Origin: SABI01 sp963676605
GTDB lineage: Bacteria > Spirochaetota > Spirochaetia > Sphaerochaetales > Sphaerochaetaceae
Direction: 5' to 3'
NCBI GenBank assembly: GCA_963676605.2
Contig: CAXXSP010000018.1
Span: 300,760 to 364,759, forward strand
DNA length: 64,000 nucleotides
The stretch's first letter is position 1; each line of letters begins with the position of its first letter. Of the stretch, positions 44,061 to 54,022 are shown piece by piece. The translations under genes and the position numbers were made by a program. The notes below the pieces were generated by a model. The model made no database searches. It was not told the origin of the DNA and worked only from the letters and a program-made list of their open reading frames with translations.

Positions 44061-44097
44061 TCATACAATACATAGTACAACGTATGTTGTAAGATTT

Positions 44098-45084
44098 TTA
44101 CAGAACGCCCGCAGCCTTCAGTTCTTCAAGAGCTGCCCATTCGCTTGCCTGGACACCTGCGATGAAATCATCAAGCTCGTCGCCTTCCATGAACGCTGCT
44201 GTAACACCGACAGTCTTGGTCCAGTCAACGAATTCGTCGCTTGTGACTGCTACGCGATACGCATCAACGAGAGCGCTCTTGATCTCTGCAGGAGTATCAA
44301 CAGGAACTGCGATGCTCAGGAAAGAACCTGAAAGGAGTGAATCACTCAGACCGAGTTCGGTGCTGGTGGGTACGCTCGGGTAAGCCAGATTGGTTGAAGT
44401 GCTGAATTCAATGATACCGACAGCGTCACCGGAGTTGAGAAGAGGTGCGAAGTCACCGAGACTTGTGATAGCCGCATCAACTTCTTTGTTGACGATAGCT
44501 TCTCTCTGAGGAGTTGAGCCCTGGTAAGAGATCATGTTGAATTCTACACCGTATTCTTCCATGATTCTTCTTGCAAGAAGGTTAACACGTCCACCGATTC
44601 CCTGGTCTGCGACTTTGATCTTGCCGGGGTTTGCCTTTGCTGCTGCGATAAGAGCATCAAAGGTCTGGTAAGGTGAGTCCTTGTGAACCATGATTGCATC
44701 GGGTTCTTTCGTTACAAGTGCGATAATGTCGAGCTTGCTGAGATCGTATCCCTGAATGAGTTCCTGGAAAGGAGCGTTGACAACTGCACCGTAGTTCACG
44801 TTACCGATGGTATATCCGTCGGCCTTTGCAGCCATGAGAGCATTCGGACCGGTTGCATCAGCTGCACCTGGCTTGTTGACGAAATAGAATTCGCCACCGA
44901 GAGTCTTTTCTGCAATAAGAGCAGACTTTCTTGAGATTGAGTCTGTACCACCGCCTGCGGATGAACTGATGATGAACTGGATATCTTTGGAAGGGTATGC
45001 CTTCTCTCCCTCACCAGCTGCGAACAGAGCAACTGAAGCCAACAGAACCATTGCGATCAGAGCGAAAGAAATTTTCTTTGCCAT
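44098..45084 (-). CDS. tctC: Tripartite tricarboxylate transporter substrate-binding protein TctC (second copy)
   Basis: 328 residues from ATG 45084, with AGGAGG upstream. Signal peptide MAKKISFALIAMVLLASVALFAA, no lipobox Cys. Mature part: IISSSAGGGTDSISRKSA near 38, NKPGAADATGPNALMAAKADGYTI near 68, and VADQGIGGRVNLLARRI near 130. First gene of the operon, preceded by promoter and operator. A longer open frame to 45198 runs into the promoter and is not used. Confidence 0.95.
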   Translation of the reverse strand: MAKKISFALIAMVLLASVALFAAGEGEKAYPSKDIQFIISSSAGGGTDSISRKSALIAEKTLGGEFYFVNKPGAADATGPNALMAAKADGYTIGNVNYGAVVNAPFQELIQGYDLSKLDIIALVTKEPDAIMVHKDSPYQTFDALIAAAKANPGKIKVADQGIGGRVNLLARRIMEEYGVEFNMISYQGSTPQREAIVNKEVDAAITSLGDFAPLLNSGDAVGIIEFSTSTNLAYPSVPTSTELGLSDSLLSGSFLSIAVPVDTPAEIKSALVDAYRVAVTSDEFVDWTKTVGVTAAFMEGDELDDFIAGVQASEWAALEELKAAGVL

Positions 45085-45187
45085 GTTAATCCTCCTGCGA
45101 GAATCATAACCAAACAAACCCTTGTGAAGGTGATTCGTGATTATTTCCTCACTGTATTTTTTCCTCTCATGAAAAATCATGAGACAA

Positions 45188-45236
45188 CTGATTATCATTG
45201 ATTATCAGTTGTATTAATGATTATTGCACACTTCAA
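45188..45236 (-). promoter_or_regulatory. Promoter and 21-bp operator of the second tct operon
   Basis: Minus-strand TTGAAG (45236-45231), 17-bp spacer, TACAAC (45213-45208). The operator CTGATTATCA-T-TGATTATCAG lies at 45188-45208, directly against the -10 and over the expected start of transcription, a typical repressor position. It matches the site at 39321-39341. Confidence 0.7.
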
Positions 45237-45326
45237 AATTTTGTCAAGAAAAAATTATCGACATCCTCTACAAAAAAATATTTCTTTCATGAAATCCGGA
45301 TAACAAATGCTTAAATTGCAACATTT

Positions 45327-45530
45327 TATAATGTATTAAAGTTTTCGGCAAGTCTTATGATGTGTATCGTAAAGGAGCTCATCATCTCGGATATCCAGGA
45401 ATGTAAAAAAGAGGAAACGGGAAGAAGGATTGCCAGGCACGGGAGCAGTATCATGACGCCAGGTTCTGATTCATATACGTCATCATCTATTCTGAAAAAA
45501 GCGTCTTCCTCCTGTACGGAAATACAATAA
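45327..45530 (+). ncRNA. Candidate short transcript or 57-codon ORF between tctC and nrdJ
   Basis: A perfect TATAAT at 45327-45332 on the plus strand is followed by an open frame from ATG 45357 to TAA 45530 and then by the bidirectional hairpin at 45536-45570 with a T-tract. The predicted peptide (MMCIVKELIISDIQECKKEE...) resembles nothing I know and the ATG has no ribosome-binding site, so a small RNA or no transcript at all are equally likely. Otherwise this 450-bp gap holds nothing. Confidence 0.25.
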
Positions 45531-45581
45531 AAAAACGCGACCCTACTCTGTGAAAAGAGGCGGTTCGCGCTTTTCTTTTTT
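45525..45581 (-). terminator. nrdJ: Bidirectional Rho-independent terminator after nrdJ
   Basis: Hairpin 45536-45570: CGCGACCCTACTCT pairs with AGAGGCGGTTCGCG, three mismatches, loop GTGAAA. On the minus strand it is followed by seven T; on the plus strand by TTTTCTTTTTTTT. It is 26 bp past the nrdJ stop. Confidence 0.8.
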
Positions 45582-45595
45582 TTCTCAGTATTCTT

Positions 45596-48097
45596 CTAGC
45601 ATTCGCTGTGGCCGCAGGAGAAACACTTCTTGCATCCTTCGATATTCACGAAGGTGACGTTTCCGCAGACCGGGCAGATATCGGGAGCGACATGGCTGTT
45701 CACATTCTGCTCAAGGTTGAGTGCGAACTGCTTTGCATCCTCAGCAATATCCTCTTCATCAGGAAGCTCTGGATAACTCTTCTGATCCTCGATATCTCCC
45801 ATGTGTTCCTCAATAACCTGAGCAACAGCATCGGGGAGGCTCATGACCCGGTTTTTCCCGAATCCGAGAGGTCGTCCTGATCCGATTCCTCTGAGCTGTG
45901 CGACAACTGCACGTGCTCTGTCTAAAGGAGAGAGGGGGGACGGCATTCTCAGGATAAGTGAGACGAGACGTCCGAGCCCTTCTGCATCAGCCGATACATC
46001 GGAACCGACTTTTGCCACATTGATAAAGACCTCGAAGGGTTCATTCATGTGAGCTCCTTCGGAGTTCACGGTGATATAGGCAGTTCCGATCGGTGTCGCC
46101 TTGCGGTAGGTTGTACCGTGCAGGACAGTTGAGCGGACACGTGATTTCGGCTGTTCCATGACGAACTGCGGTGAGGGATCCGAATCTTCATCATCATTCT
46201 TGGCAATGAGGACCTGTGAGTCACGGGAACCGTCTCTGTAGGTGGTTCCACCCTTACAGCCTGTATCATAGAGGAGTTCATACAGCTTTGCTGTCTGTTC
46301 CACCGTATAATCCTTGGGTGTATTTCCCGTCTTGCTGATCGAGGAGTCAACCCAGCGCTGGATTGCAGCCTGCACATGGACATGCCCTTCGGGAGAGAGA
46401 TCCATGGCGGAGACAAAGAAGTCCGGTTTGGGCTTTCCGGGGTTCGCCTTGACCCATTCGTCGTACACGCCGACACGCTCGATATTGCTTCCCATACGGC
46501 CGACACGTTCCCACTCCCAGAAGTAGTAGGGTTCGATACCGGTGGAGGTTCCCACCATAGTTCCGGTCGTTCCGGTCGGAGCCTGAGTGAGGAGGGTGAC
46601 GTTACGCATTCCCTTCTTCCTGACAAGCTCACGCACCTCACCGGGCATCTGCTTCATAAAGCCGCTTTCGAGGAATTTCTCGGCATCAAAGAGGGGGAAG
46701 GAACCCTTCTCCTCTGCAAGCTCAGCACTCTCCTTGTAGGCCTCTACACAGATGAACTTGTAGAGTTCATCGATGAACTTCAGTGAAGCCTCGCTTCCGT
46801 ATCCGAGTTCCATCCTGATGAGGAGATCTGCAAGGCCCATGGTTCCAAGGCCGATACGCCTTTCGCTCTGCTGACGGTTTTTATTCTCCTCGTAGAAGTA
46901 GGGAGTGTCATCAATGACGTTATCAAGGAAACGGACAGCGGACCGGACAGTCCTTCCGAGGTCGTCCCACAGGACTTTGCCGTTCTCAGCGAACTTGGAA
47001 AGATTGATGGAACCGAGGTTACACACACCCCAGGGAGGGAGTCCCTGCTCACCGCAGGGGTTCGTGCACTGGATGCTGCTGTAGTAGTAGCTGTTGGACA
47101 TGCTGTTATAGCGGTCAACAAAGAACACACCGGGTTCTGCAGAAGCCCAGGCACTTTCGATGATGGCATTCCAGACGTCCCTTGCCTTGTGAGTCTGGTA
47201 GGGAATGACCTTACGCCCTTCGGCGATCCACTTGTTCATATCACCATCCCAGTGCTCATTATAGCCGGGATCGGAGGTATCGGGGAAATAGGTCTTCCAT
47301 TCCTTGTCGTTCTTCACTGCATCCATGAAGTCATCGGTGATTCCGACGCTGATATTGGCATTGACGATCTTGTCCATCTCTCTCTTACTTGCAATGAAGT
47401 CGAGGATATCAGGATGCCAGACATTGAGGATCAGCATGAGAGCACCGCGGCGGCTGCCGCCCTGCTCGATCAGTCCTGTCACAAAGGAGAAGAGTGCTCC
47501 CCAGGAGACTGAACCGCTGGATCGGCCGTTTACACCCTTCACATAGGCGTGCTTCGGTCTGAGGGAGGAGAGGTTCATGCCTACCCCGCCACCGCGGCTC
47601 ATGATCTCGGTCATCTGACCGAGGCTCGTGATAATACCACCCCTGGAGTCCTTCGGGCTCGGGATAACGTAACAGTTGAAGTAGGTGAGATTCTGATCGG
47701 TACCGGCACCGGTGAGAATTCGTCCGCCGGGAACGAACTTCCAGTCTTCCAGAATCCAGTTGAATTCCTTCTCCCACTGTGCCTGCTTGCTCTTCTCCTC
47801 CTGCTTGCTCATACCCTTCGCAACGCGAAGAAGCATCTGAGCAGGATCGGTCTCAATCGGTTTGTCGACATGATCCCTGGTGGCTTCGACTTCAGTACCA
47901 TCCTCGAGAAGAACTGTGACCAGATCGCTGTCTATTCTGATGACCCGTCCGATCTCTCTCTGTCCGGTCTGGGAATTGCTTACTGCAACCACTAAGTCAT
48001 CGACTGCAAGAGTCTCCTTCTTCCCATCCTTCTGAGCGTATCTATCGAGAAAAATCTTTCGCCCGAGAGGCGAGAGCGTATTTACTGAGTGTGCCAC
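45596..48097 (-). CDS. nrdJ: Adenosylcobalamin-dependent ribonucleotide reductase, class II
   Basis: Makes deoxyribonucleotides using B12, independent of oxygen; 833 residues. Visible: ATP-independent N-terminal region, SRGGGVGMNLSSLRP near 168, the active-site NPCGEQGLPPWGVCNLGSI near 355, LLTQAPTGTTGTMVGTSTGIEP near 510, and a C-terminal zinc-ribbon tail CPVCGN...CKKCFSCGHSEC. Monocistronic. Upstream tandem NrdR-like boxes point to nucleotide-responsive control. No cobalamin riboswitch is visible in the 190-bp leader region. Confidence 0.97.
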   Translation of the reverse strand: MAHSVNTLSPLGRKIFLDRYAQKDGKKETLAVDDLVVAVSNSQTGQREIGRVIRIDSDLVTVLLEDGTEVEATRDHVDKPIETDPAQMLLRVAKGMSKQEEKSKQAQWEKEFNWILEDWKFVPGGRILTGAGTDQNLTYFNCYVIPSPKDSRGGIITSLGQMTEIMSRGGGVGMNLSSLRPKHAYVKGVNGRSSGSVSWGALFSFVTGLIEQGGSRRGALMLILNVWHPDILDFIASKREMDKIVNANISVGITDDFMDAVKNDKEWKTYFPDTSDPGYNEHWDGDMNKWIAEGRKVIPYQTHKARDVWNAIIESAWASAEPGVFFVDRYNSMSNSYYYSSIQCTNPCGEQGLPPWGVCNLGSINLSKFAENGKVLWDDLGRTVRSAVRFLDNVIDDTPYFYEENKNRQQSERRIGLGTMGLADLLIRMELGYGSEASLKFIDELYKFICVEAYKESAELAEEKGSFPLFDAEKFLESGFMKQMPGEVRELVRKKGMRNVTLLTQAPTGTTGTMVGTSTGIEPYYFWEWERVGRMGSNIERVGVYDEWVKANPGKPKPDFFVSAMDLSPEGHVHVQAAIQRWVDSSISKTGNTPKDYTVEQTAKLYELLYDTGCKGGTTYRDGSRDSQVLIAKNDDEDSDPSPQFVMEQPKSRVRSTVLHGTTYRKATPIGTAYITVNSEGAHMNEPFEVFINVAKVGSDVSADAEGLGRLVSLILRMPSPLSPLDRARAVVAQLRGIGSGRPLGFGKNRVMSLPDAVAQVIEEHMGDIEDQKSYPELPDEEDIAEDAKQFALNLEQNVNSHVAPDICPVCGNVTFVNIEGCKKCFSCGHSEC

Positions 48098-48191
48098 CTA
48101 AGAACCTCCTGTCATTAACGTGCCCGCAGAACCGCGGGCTAATTTACAGTATCATATCCTATTCTCAGGTGCAACCTAATTTCACGAATTT

Positions 48192-48238
48192 ATGCTAGTG
48201 GTGGTGTGACATAAATGTAAGTACGCTACATATAGCGT
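48192..48238 (-). promoter_or_regulatory. Tandem NrdR-box-like sites upstream of nrdJ
   Basis: Box 1, ACGCTACATATAGCGT (48223-48238), fits the NrdR consensus acaCwAtATaTwGtgt at 13 of 16 positions and lies in a longer inverted repeat TACGCTA/TAGCGTA. Box 2, ATGCTAGTGGTGGTGT (48192-48207), fits at about 9 of 16. The boxes are 31 bp apart, start to start, the usual spacing for cooperative NrdR binding. nrdR itself is not in the window. Confidence 0.65.
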
Positions 48239-48286
48239 AAATACAAGATTGCTTTAAAAGTTATACAAGTTTAAATAATGACACTC

Positions 48287-49339
48287 TCATCCCATATATT
48301 CACACACAGCAAACAATAAATTCACCAGCTGATCATAGTCATAGATGGAACAGACTCCATAATGACTGTGTGCGTAGCGTACCGGAACACCCACAACAAC
48401 CGAGGGAATCCCCCGTCCTGCAAGAGCGAGATGCGCCGCATCTGTCCCTCCGCCCTTTCTGACACTCTTCTGAATGACTGTACATCCGCTTTCATGCAGT
48501 GTATCGATAAGGGAAAGGAGAGAGGGATCGCCTATGTGGGTGGGGTCGAACACTCTCACGTGAGCTCCGCGGCCGACAGAGGTCTGGGGTCGTACAGCAC
48601 CTCCCGGGATATCATCTGCAGGAGCTCCCTCGACGATGATGGCGGCATCAGCTTCCACATAGTGTGAAAGCACCTGAGCTCCTCTCGCCCCGACCTCTTC
48701 CTGTACGGTAAATGCAAGATAGACAGTATGTGCTGCCGGCTCCTCTTTCAGACGAAAAGCAAGGTCGATGAGAGCTGCAACTCCGATCCGGTCATCGAGA
48801 GCTTTCGAGATGAGGGTACCGGTTTCCTCCCTGTAGGAGAAACGCCCAGCAGGAACAACCCGGCTTCCTATATCAATGCCGAGAAGACCGTGCACCTCAG
48901 AGGCGGATGCAGCTCCGACGTCTATGAAAAGATCCTCGAGCGCCGGAAGGGAGGGTGCCTTTCCTTTCGGGAGAAAATGAGGAGAGATGAGACCGAAGAC
49001 TCCGCGAACAGGAGCCCCGTTTCTATTAAGAATGTCAACTTCTGCCGAGGAGAGGGTTGCAGGGTTCCAGCCTCCGACCGGCTGTACCCTCAGGAAGCCC
49101 TCAGGCGTGAAGTCATTGACGAGAAAACCGATCTCGTCCATGTGAGCTGCAAAGAGAAGTGTGGAGGCCTCAGGGTTGGTGCCGCTGATCGTACAGACGA
49201 GATTCCCGATCCTGTCCTTTTCGATGGTTCCTATCCCTTCCAATGCCTTCTGAACATACGAGGAGACCTTCCCCTCATAACCCGATATACCTTCAAGAAG
49301 CGTCAGCTCCTCTATCAATTCCAGAGAGTCGTTATGCAT
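48287..49339 (-). CDS. M42 family metallopeptidase (glutamyl/deblocking aminopeptidase-like)
   Basis: Cytoplasmic di-zinc aminopeptidase, tetrahedral-complex family, 350 residues. Metal ligands are visible in LFAAHMDEIGFLV near 65, SKALDDRIGVAALI near 180, the catalytic Glu pair in TVQEEVGARGAQ near 212, VEGAPADDIPG near 236, and YAHSHYGVCS near 322. ATG 49339 (MHNDSLELIEEL) is preferred: the frame stays open to 49399, but that part overlaps the gdhA terminator hairpin. No strong ribosome-binding site. Confidence 0.92.
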   Translation of the reverse strand: MHNDSLELIEELTLLEGISGYEGKVSSYVQKALEGIGTIEKDRIGNLVCTISGTNPEASTLLFAAHMDEIGFLVNDFTPEGFLRVQPVGGWNPATLSSAEVDILNRNGAPVRGVFGLISPHFLPKGKAPSLPALEDLFIDVGAASASEVHGLLGIDIGSRVVPAGRFSYREETGTLISKALDDRIGVAALIDLAFRLKEEPAAHTVYLAFTVQEEVGARGAQVLSHYVEADAAIIVEGAPADDIPGGAVRPQTSVGRGAHVRVFDPTHIGDPSLLSLIDTLHESGCTVIQKSVRKGGGTDAAHLALAGRGIPSVVVGVPVRYAHSHYGVCSIYDYDQLVNLLFAVCEYMG

Positions 49340-49379
49340 GCCCTGAGTATAGAAAAGGAGGTCATAAGAGGCAAGAGAA

Positions 49380-49411
49380 ACTCTCCCCTCATTGTACAAT
49401 AAGGGGAGAGT
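49380..49411 (-). terminator. Terminator of gdhA
   Basis: ACTCTCCCCT and AGGGGAGAGT (49380-49389 with 49402-49411), 12-nt loop; followed on the minus strand by TTCTCTTG. 26 bp past the gdhA stop. Confidence 0.6.
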
Positions 49412-49437
49412 AAGAGTTCCAGGAGGAACTAAACCTA

Positions 49438-50788
49438 TTAATAACCGAAATCAAGCATCGCGTCGGCGACTTTCTTGAATCCGGCGATATTCGCACCCTT
49501 CACATAGTTGATATACCCCGGTCCTGTGTTCCGTAGGTGACGCAGGATGTGTGAATATTCTGCATAATAGCGTGAAGCTTCGCATCGACCTTCTGCCTCG
49601 TCCCAGCTCAGCTTCATCGAGTTCTGACTCATCTCGAGTCCGCTTACAGCAACTCCGCCTGCATTCGCGGCTTTTCCCGGAGCGAACGGTACTTTTTCGC
49701 CGATAAGATAGGTCATCGCATCGGCTGTGCACCCCATATTCGAAGTCTCCACAACATATTGCACCACCATTGGCTGCAAGCAGCTTCGCATCCTCAAGGT
49801 TCAGTTCATTCTGGATCGCACAGGGGAATGCCATATCGACAGGAACTTCCCACGGCTTGCGTGAAAGGAACGAAAGTTGCATTGAAGCGCTTCGCGTAGG
49901 GAGCAACAACATCATTGTTGCTGCTGCGCAAGCTGCAGCATGAAATCCCATTTCTCAGGTGTTCCGATTCCCTCTTCGTCAATAATGTATCCGTCGGGAC
50001 CGCTGATCGTGACGACCTTCGCACCAAGCTGTGTTGCCTCATCGCAACACCCCAGGCGACATTACCGAATCCGCTGACCGATATCCTCTTTCCGACCAGG
50101 GTATCATCATGGGCTTTCACCATCTCGTTTGCGAAATAGATCGATCCGAAGCCGGTGGCTTCGGGACGGATGAGAGAACCACCCCAGGCCCTACCCTTTC
50201 CTGTCAGAACACCCGTATTCTCATCCTTCAGTCTCTTGTTACTGCCCGTACAGGTATCCGATCTCACGGGCGCCCACTCCGATATCTCCGGCAGGGGACG
50301 TCAGTGTTCGGTCCGATATACTTGTGAAGCTCAGTCCATGAAAGAGCGGCAGAACCGGAGAATCTCAGAATCACTCTTTCCTCTCGGGTTGAAGTCTGAT
50401 CCACCCTTTCCTCCGCCCATCGGGAGCGTTGTCAGCGAATTCTTGAACGTCTGCTCAAAACCGAGGAATTTCAGCGAACCGAGTGTCACACTGGAGTGGA
50501 AACGGAGCCCCCCCCCTTATAGGGACCGAGCGCATTGCTTGAACTGTACGCGATAGGCCTCTGTTCACCACTGGATATCGCCGTTGTCATCCTCCCATTC
50601 GACTTTGAAGGTGAAGATTCTGTCAGGTTCGGTGATTCTTTCGAGAATCTTGCCGTGAACGTATGCAGGATTATCATTCACCCATATCGATGATCGACTC
50701 TATAACCTCCCCTAGCCGCCTGGATGAATTCAGGTTCTGCAGGGTTCTTCCTCTCAAGCTCAGCCATAAATGAATCCAATCTATACAT
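49438..50788 (-). pseudogene. gdhA: Glutamate dehydrogenase (NADP-type), many single-base indels
   Basis: Interconverts glutamate and 2-oxoglutarate plus ammonia. ATG 50788 follows AGGAGG and opens MYRLDSFMAELERKNP. Stepping between frames recovers a full 450-residue enzyme: RIFTFKVEWEDDNGDIQ, KFLGFEQTFKNSLTTLPMGG with KGGSDFNPRGKSD (catalytic Lys), RLKDENTGVLTGKGRAWGGS, RISVSGFGNVAWGVA, FAPGKAANAGGVAVSGLEM and the C-terminal GYINYVKGANIAGFKKVAD. About ten one-base indels break it, several in homopolymers, including a run of G at 50511-50519. Span and order are intact, so sequence error is likelier than decay. Confidence 0.85.
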
Positions 50789-50825
50789 ACTGTACCTCCT
50801 TTCCGTCCTCCGACAGAATACGTGC

Positions 50826-50854
50826 ATCCTACACTTTTATATATTCCATGTCAA
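50826..50854 (-). promoter_or_regulatory. gdhA promoter
   Basis: Minus-strand TTGACA (50854-50849), 17-bp spacer, TAGGAT (50831-50826). The ATG at 50788 is 38 bp on, with GGAAAGGAGGTAC before it. Confidence 0.65.
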
Positions 50855-51057
50855 GGTAATATATTCACATTCATCAATAATTATACCATATTTTATATAT
50901 ACCGCAAATATATTACATTTCTTTTAATGTATACCTCATTTACAACATGTGAGTTTTTAGATTCTCTGTCGAAAAGGAATACTCGGCACTCCCGTATCAT
51001 CATCAAAACAGTTTCGGGGTGCGAAGGAGCGGGAACCTATGCTACCATACAGGTACC

Positions 51058-54011
51058 ATGAGAAAAGTTCTAAATTCCAGGGAAGCCTTCGGCGACCTGA
51101 TGCAGTTACACATCTATAAGGTCATCCTGATCTGCAGTGATTACGATCAGTTCCTGATCGAAGAGGACGGAAGAGTCGAAGAGGAGCTCTTCAGCGAGTA
51201 CACGCAGCTCGGACTCTCCACTCCTCCGAAGATCACCTTCGCCCACAAGAGGGATGAGGTGTTCAGCCTCCTGGAATCGAACACCTTCGACCTCCTGGTC
51301 ACAATGCTTGACCTGAGAGACACGAGTGTCTCTGAGCTTGCGAAAGAGGTGAAGAACGCCTACCCTTCCCTCCCGATCGTCGCCCTCTCACCCGTCACCT
51401 GCTCACAAGGTGAGTGTCAGTCTGAAGAAAAGGAATGTGGAAGGCGTTGATGCCCTCTATTACTGGCAGGGGAATGCGAATATCTTTCTTGCTATCATTA
51501 AATCTCTCGAAGATAAGATGAATGCCCTATCACGATGCACATTCGACTGCAGAGGTCCCCGTTTATTATTCTCGTGGAGAACTCGGTCAGGTTCTACTCT
51601 TCCTACCTTCCTATTCTCTATATACAGCGATCATTCAGCAGACACGAAGTGCAATGAGCGAGGGTCTCAACACCTGGGCGACAGCCTTGCGGATGCGCGG
51701 AAGACCGAAAAATTCTCCTTGCCCAGAATTATGAAGAGGCGATGGAGCTCTACACCACCTTCAAAGGACATCTTCTCGGTATCATCACCGACATCGCTTT
51801 CGACCGGGAGGGAGAGAATGACAACGAGGCCGGGGTTCCGCCTCGCACGGCATATCAGAAATGAGAACCGGGGATCTCCCTATCCTCCTTCAGTCAACGA
51901 GGGAAGAGAACAGGTATCAGGTGAACATCGAGAACAGCCGCTTCATCTGGAAGCTGAGCCCGACACTATCCTGGGGGACCTCAAGCATTACGTCTTCGAA
52001 AACTACGGATTCGGCCCCTTCATCTACCGGGATATCCATACCAACAGGGAAATCTCACGAGCGAACAACCTCAGAGAACTGCAGACCACCCTCGCCCGAA
52101 CACCCATTGCCACCTTCGTCCTTCACTCGAACAGGAACGACTTCTCTCCCGCTGGCTGAAGGCGCGGAGCCTGTATGCCCTCGCAAACGTGTTCAGACCC
52201 TACTCGGTGAAAGATTTCGAAAAACCCGGAGGAGCTGAGAGGCCGCCTAGGTGCAGATCATCAGGGAATACCGGGTCAACCGGGGGAAGGGGCAGATAGC
52301 CCAGTTCAGCAGAAACAGTTTCGACGAAAGTTCCTTCTTCAGGCCGTATTGGATCCGGCTCCCTCGGTGAAAAGGACGCGGGCTCGCCTTCATCGACTAA
52401 CAGCTGAGGAGGTCGAAGATCATCGAAACCTACGATATGATGTACCTCTCGATTCCGAGAACCATCGTCATCGCAACCGACCTGTTCGCCCAGTTCATCG
52501 AATCAACAACCTTCAGGACGTTATCTCCGCAAACCTCCCCGATGAGACTCTACGGCGCATCTTTCTTACGAAAAAGCTGCCGGATGAGCTCATCCAGGAC
52601 CTGCGGGCTATTCTCAGATTCCTCACCGTACCTCTTGCCGTGCGCTCTTCCAGCATGCTCGAAGATTCCCACTACCAGCCGTTCGCCGGTGTGTACGAGA
52701 CGGTCATGGTCCCGAACCGGGGAAATGACGAACAGCGCCTGAATGATCTCATGGGTGCTATCATCTGTGTCTACGCTTCAACGTATTATACACGGAGCAA
52801 GGAATACCTGCGGGCGACAAGCCACATGGTGGAAGAGGGAACGAATGGCTGTCATCATTCAGCAGGTCATCGGCAGCGAATACGGAGATTACTGGTACCC
52901 ATCGTTCTCCGGTGTTGCACGGAGTCTCAACTTCTACCCCGTAGGAAAAGAAAAGGCGGAAGATGGAGTCGGCATGCTCTCTTTCGGCTTCGGCAAAATG
53001 ATCGTGGACAACGATCAGCGCTCAGGTTCTCACCCGCCTACCCGAAGCGGAATATGCAGTATCTCGGGGGCTCCGAAGCCTCATCTCAGACGACCTTCTA
53101 TGCACTGAGCGGAACCTCTCCGTTCCAGCCTCAGGGGAACCCGGAAAACCTTGTCGAACTCCCGATCGAGGAAGCCGAGAACCACCCACTCTCACTGAGG
53201 CATATAGCGAGCACCTACGATGCCGCCACCGGCGGCCTGAGCGAACAACAGAGCGCAGCGGGGAAAAAGGTGATCACCTTCAACAGCATCCTGAAGTACA
53301 ACTCCTTCCCTATCGCCTCCATCGTACGGGATCTCCTGATCTTCGGAGAGAAGGTCATGGGGACACCGATCGAGATAGAATTCGCCTGCAACCTGAACAG
53401 GAAGGATGACAAGATCCCCGAGTTCTCACTCTGCAGATCCGCCCGATTGTGACCGGACTTGAAGCAGGACACTCTCGAAATCACATCTCAGGAAGAACAG
53501 GAGGCCATCATTCTCTCTCATCACGTTATGGGAAAACGGACACAATGAGGAGATCAGGGATATTATTTTCATAGACCCGGAAACCTTCGATCCGGCAAAG
53601 ACTCACGATATGGCACACGAGATCGATATGATCAATGCGCAATTCTCGGCAGATGAGAAGGAGTACATCCTCGTTGTCGCGGGGAGACTCGGTTCGAGCG
53701 ATCCCTGGCTCGGCATCCCCGTGGTCTGGTCACAGATCTCGGCAGCCGGAGTCATCGTGGAAACCTCCCTCCCGGGCTTCTTCGTCGAACCCTCGCAGGG
53801 AACCCACTTCTTCCAGAATATCACCTCGCTGGGAACGATGTATTTCTCTGTCAGCCCTTCCTACAATGACGGACTCCTCGATTTCGAGAGACTGAAGGGA
53901 ATGGAAACTGTGAACAGGAGTCGCCATTTCATCCACGTGAGGAACGAACAGCCCTTCACGGTGAAGGCCGACGGAAGGAACCGGCTCGGAGTTATCTGCG
54001 CCGGCTCCTGA
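51058..54011 (+). pseudogene. PEP/pyruvate-binding (PPDK N-terminal) protein with receiver-like N-terminus, many indels
   Basis: Large protein of about 985 residues when frames are joined. N-terminal part: two receiver-like segments (IYKVILICSDYDQFLIEEDG; then SMSEG-like region with GLNTWATALRMRGRPK and GHLLGIITDIAFDREGE). Central and C-terminal part: an ATP-grasp PEP-synthase N-terminal domain with VPLAVRSSSMLEDSHYQPFAG, MAVIIQQVIGSEYGDY and FSGVARSLNFYPVG, ending with LGIPVVWSQISAAGVIVE and VEPSQGTHFFQNI. The phosphohistidine and PEP-binding domains are absent. At least eight one-base indels break it. The family is found in Bacteroidetes and spirochaetes; function unknown. ATG 51058 has no clear ribosome-binding site. 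Confidence 0.8.
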
Positions 54012-54022
54012 AAGAGTCCCGA

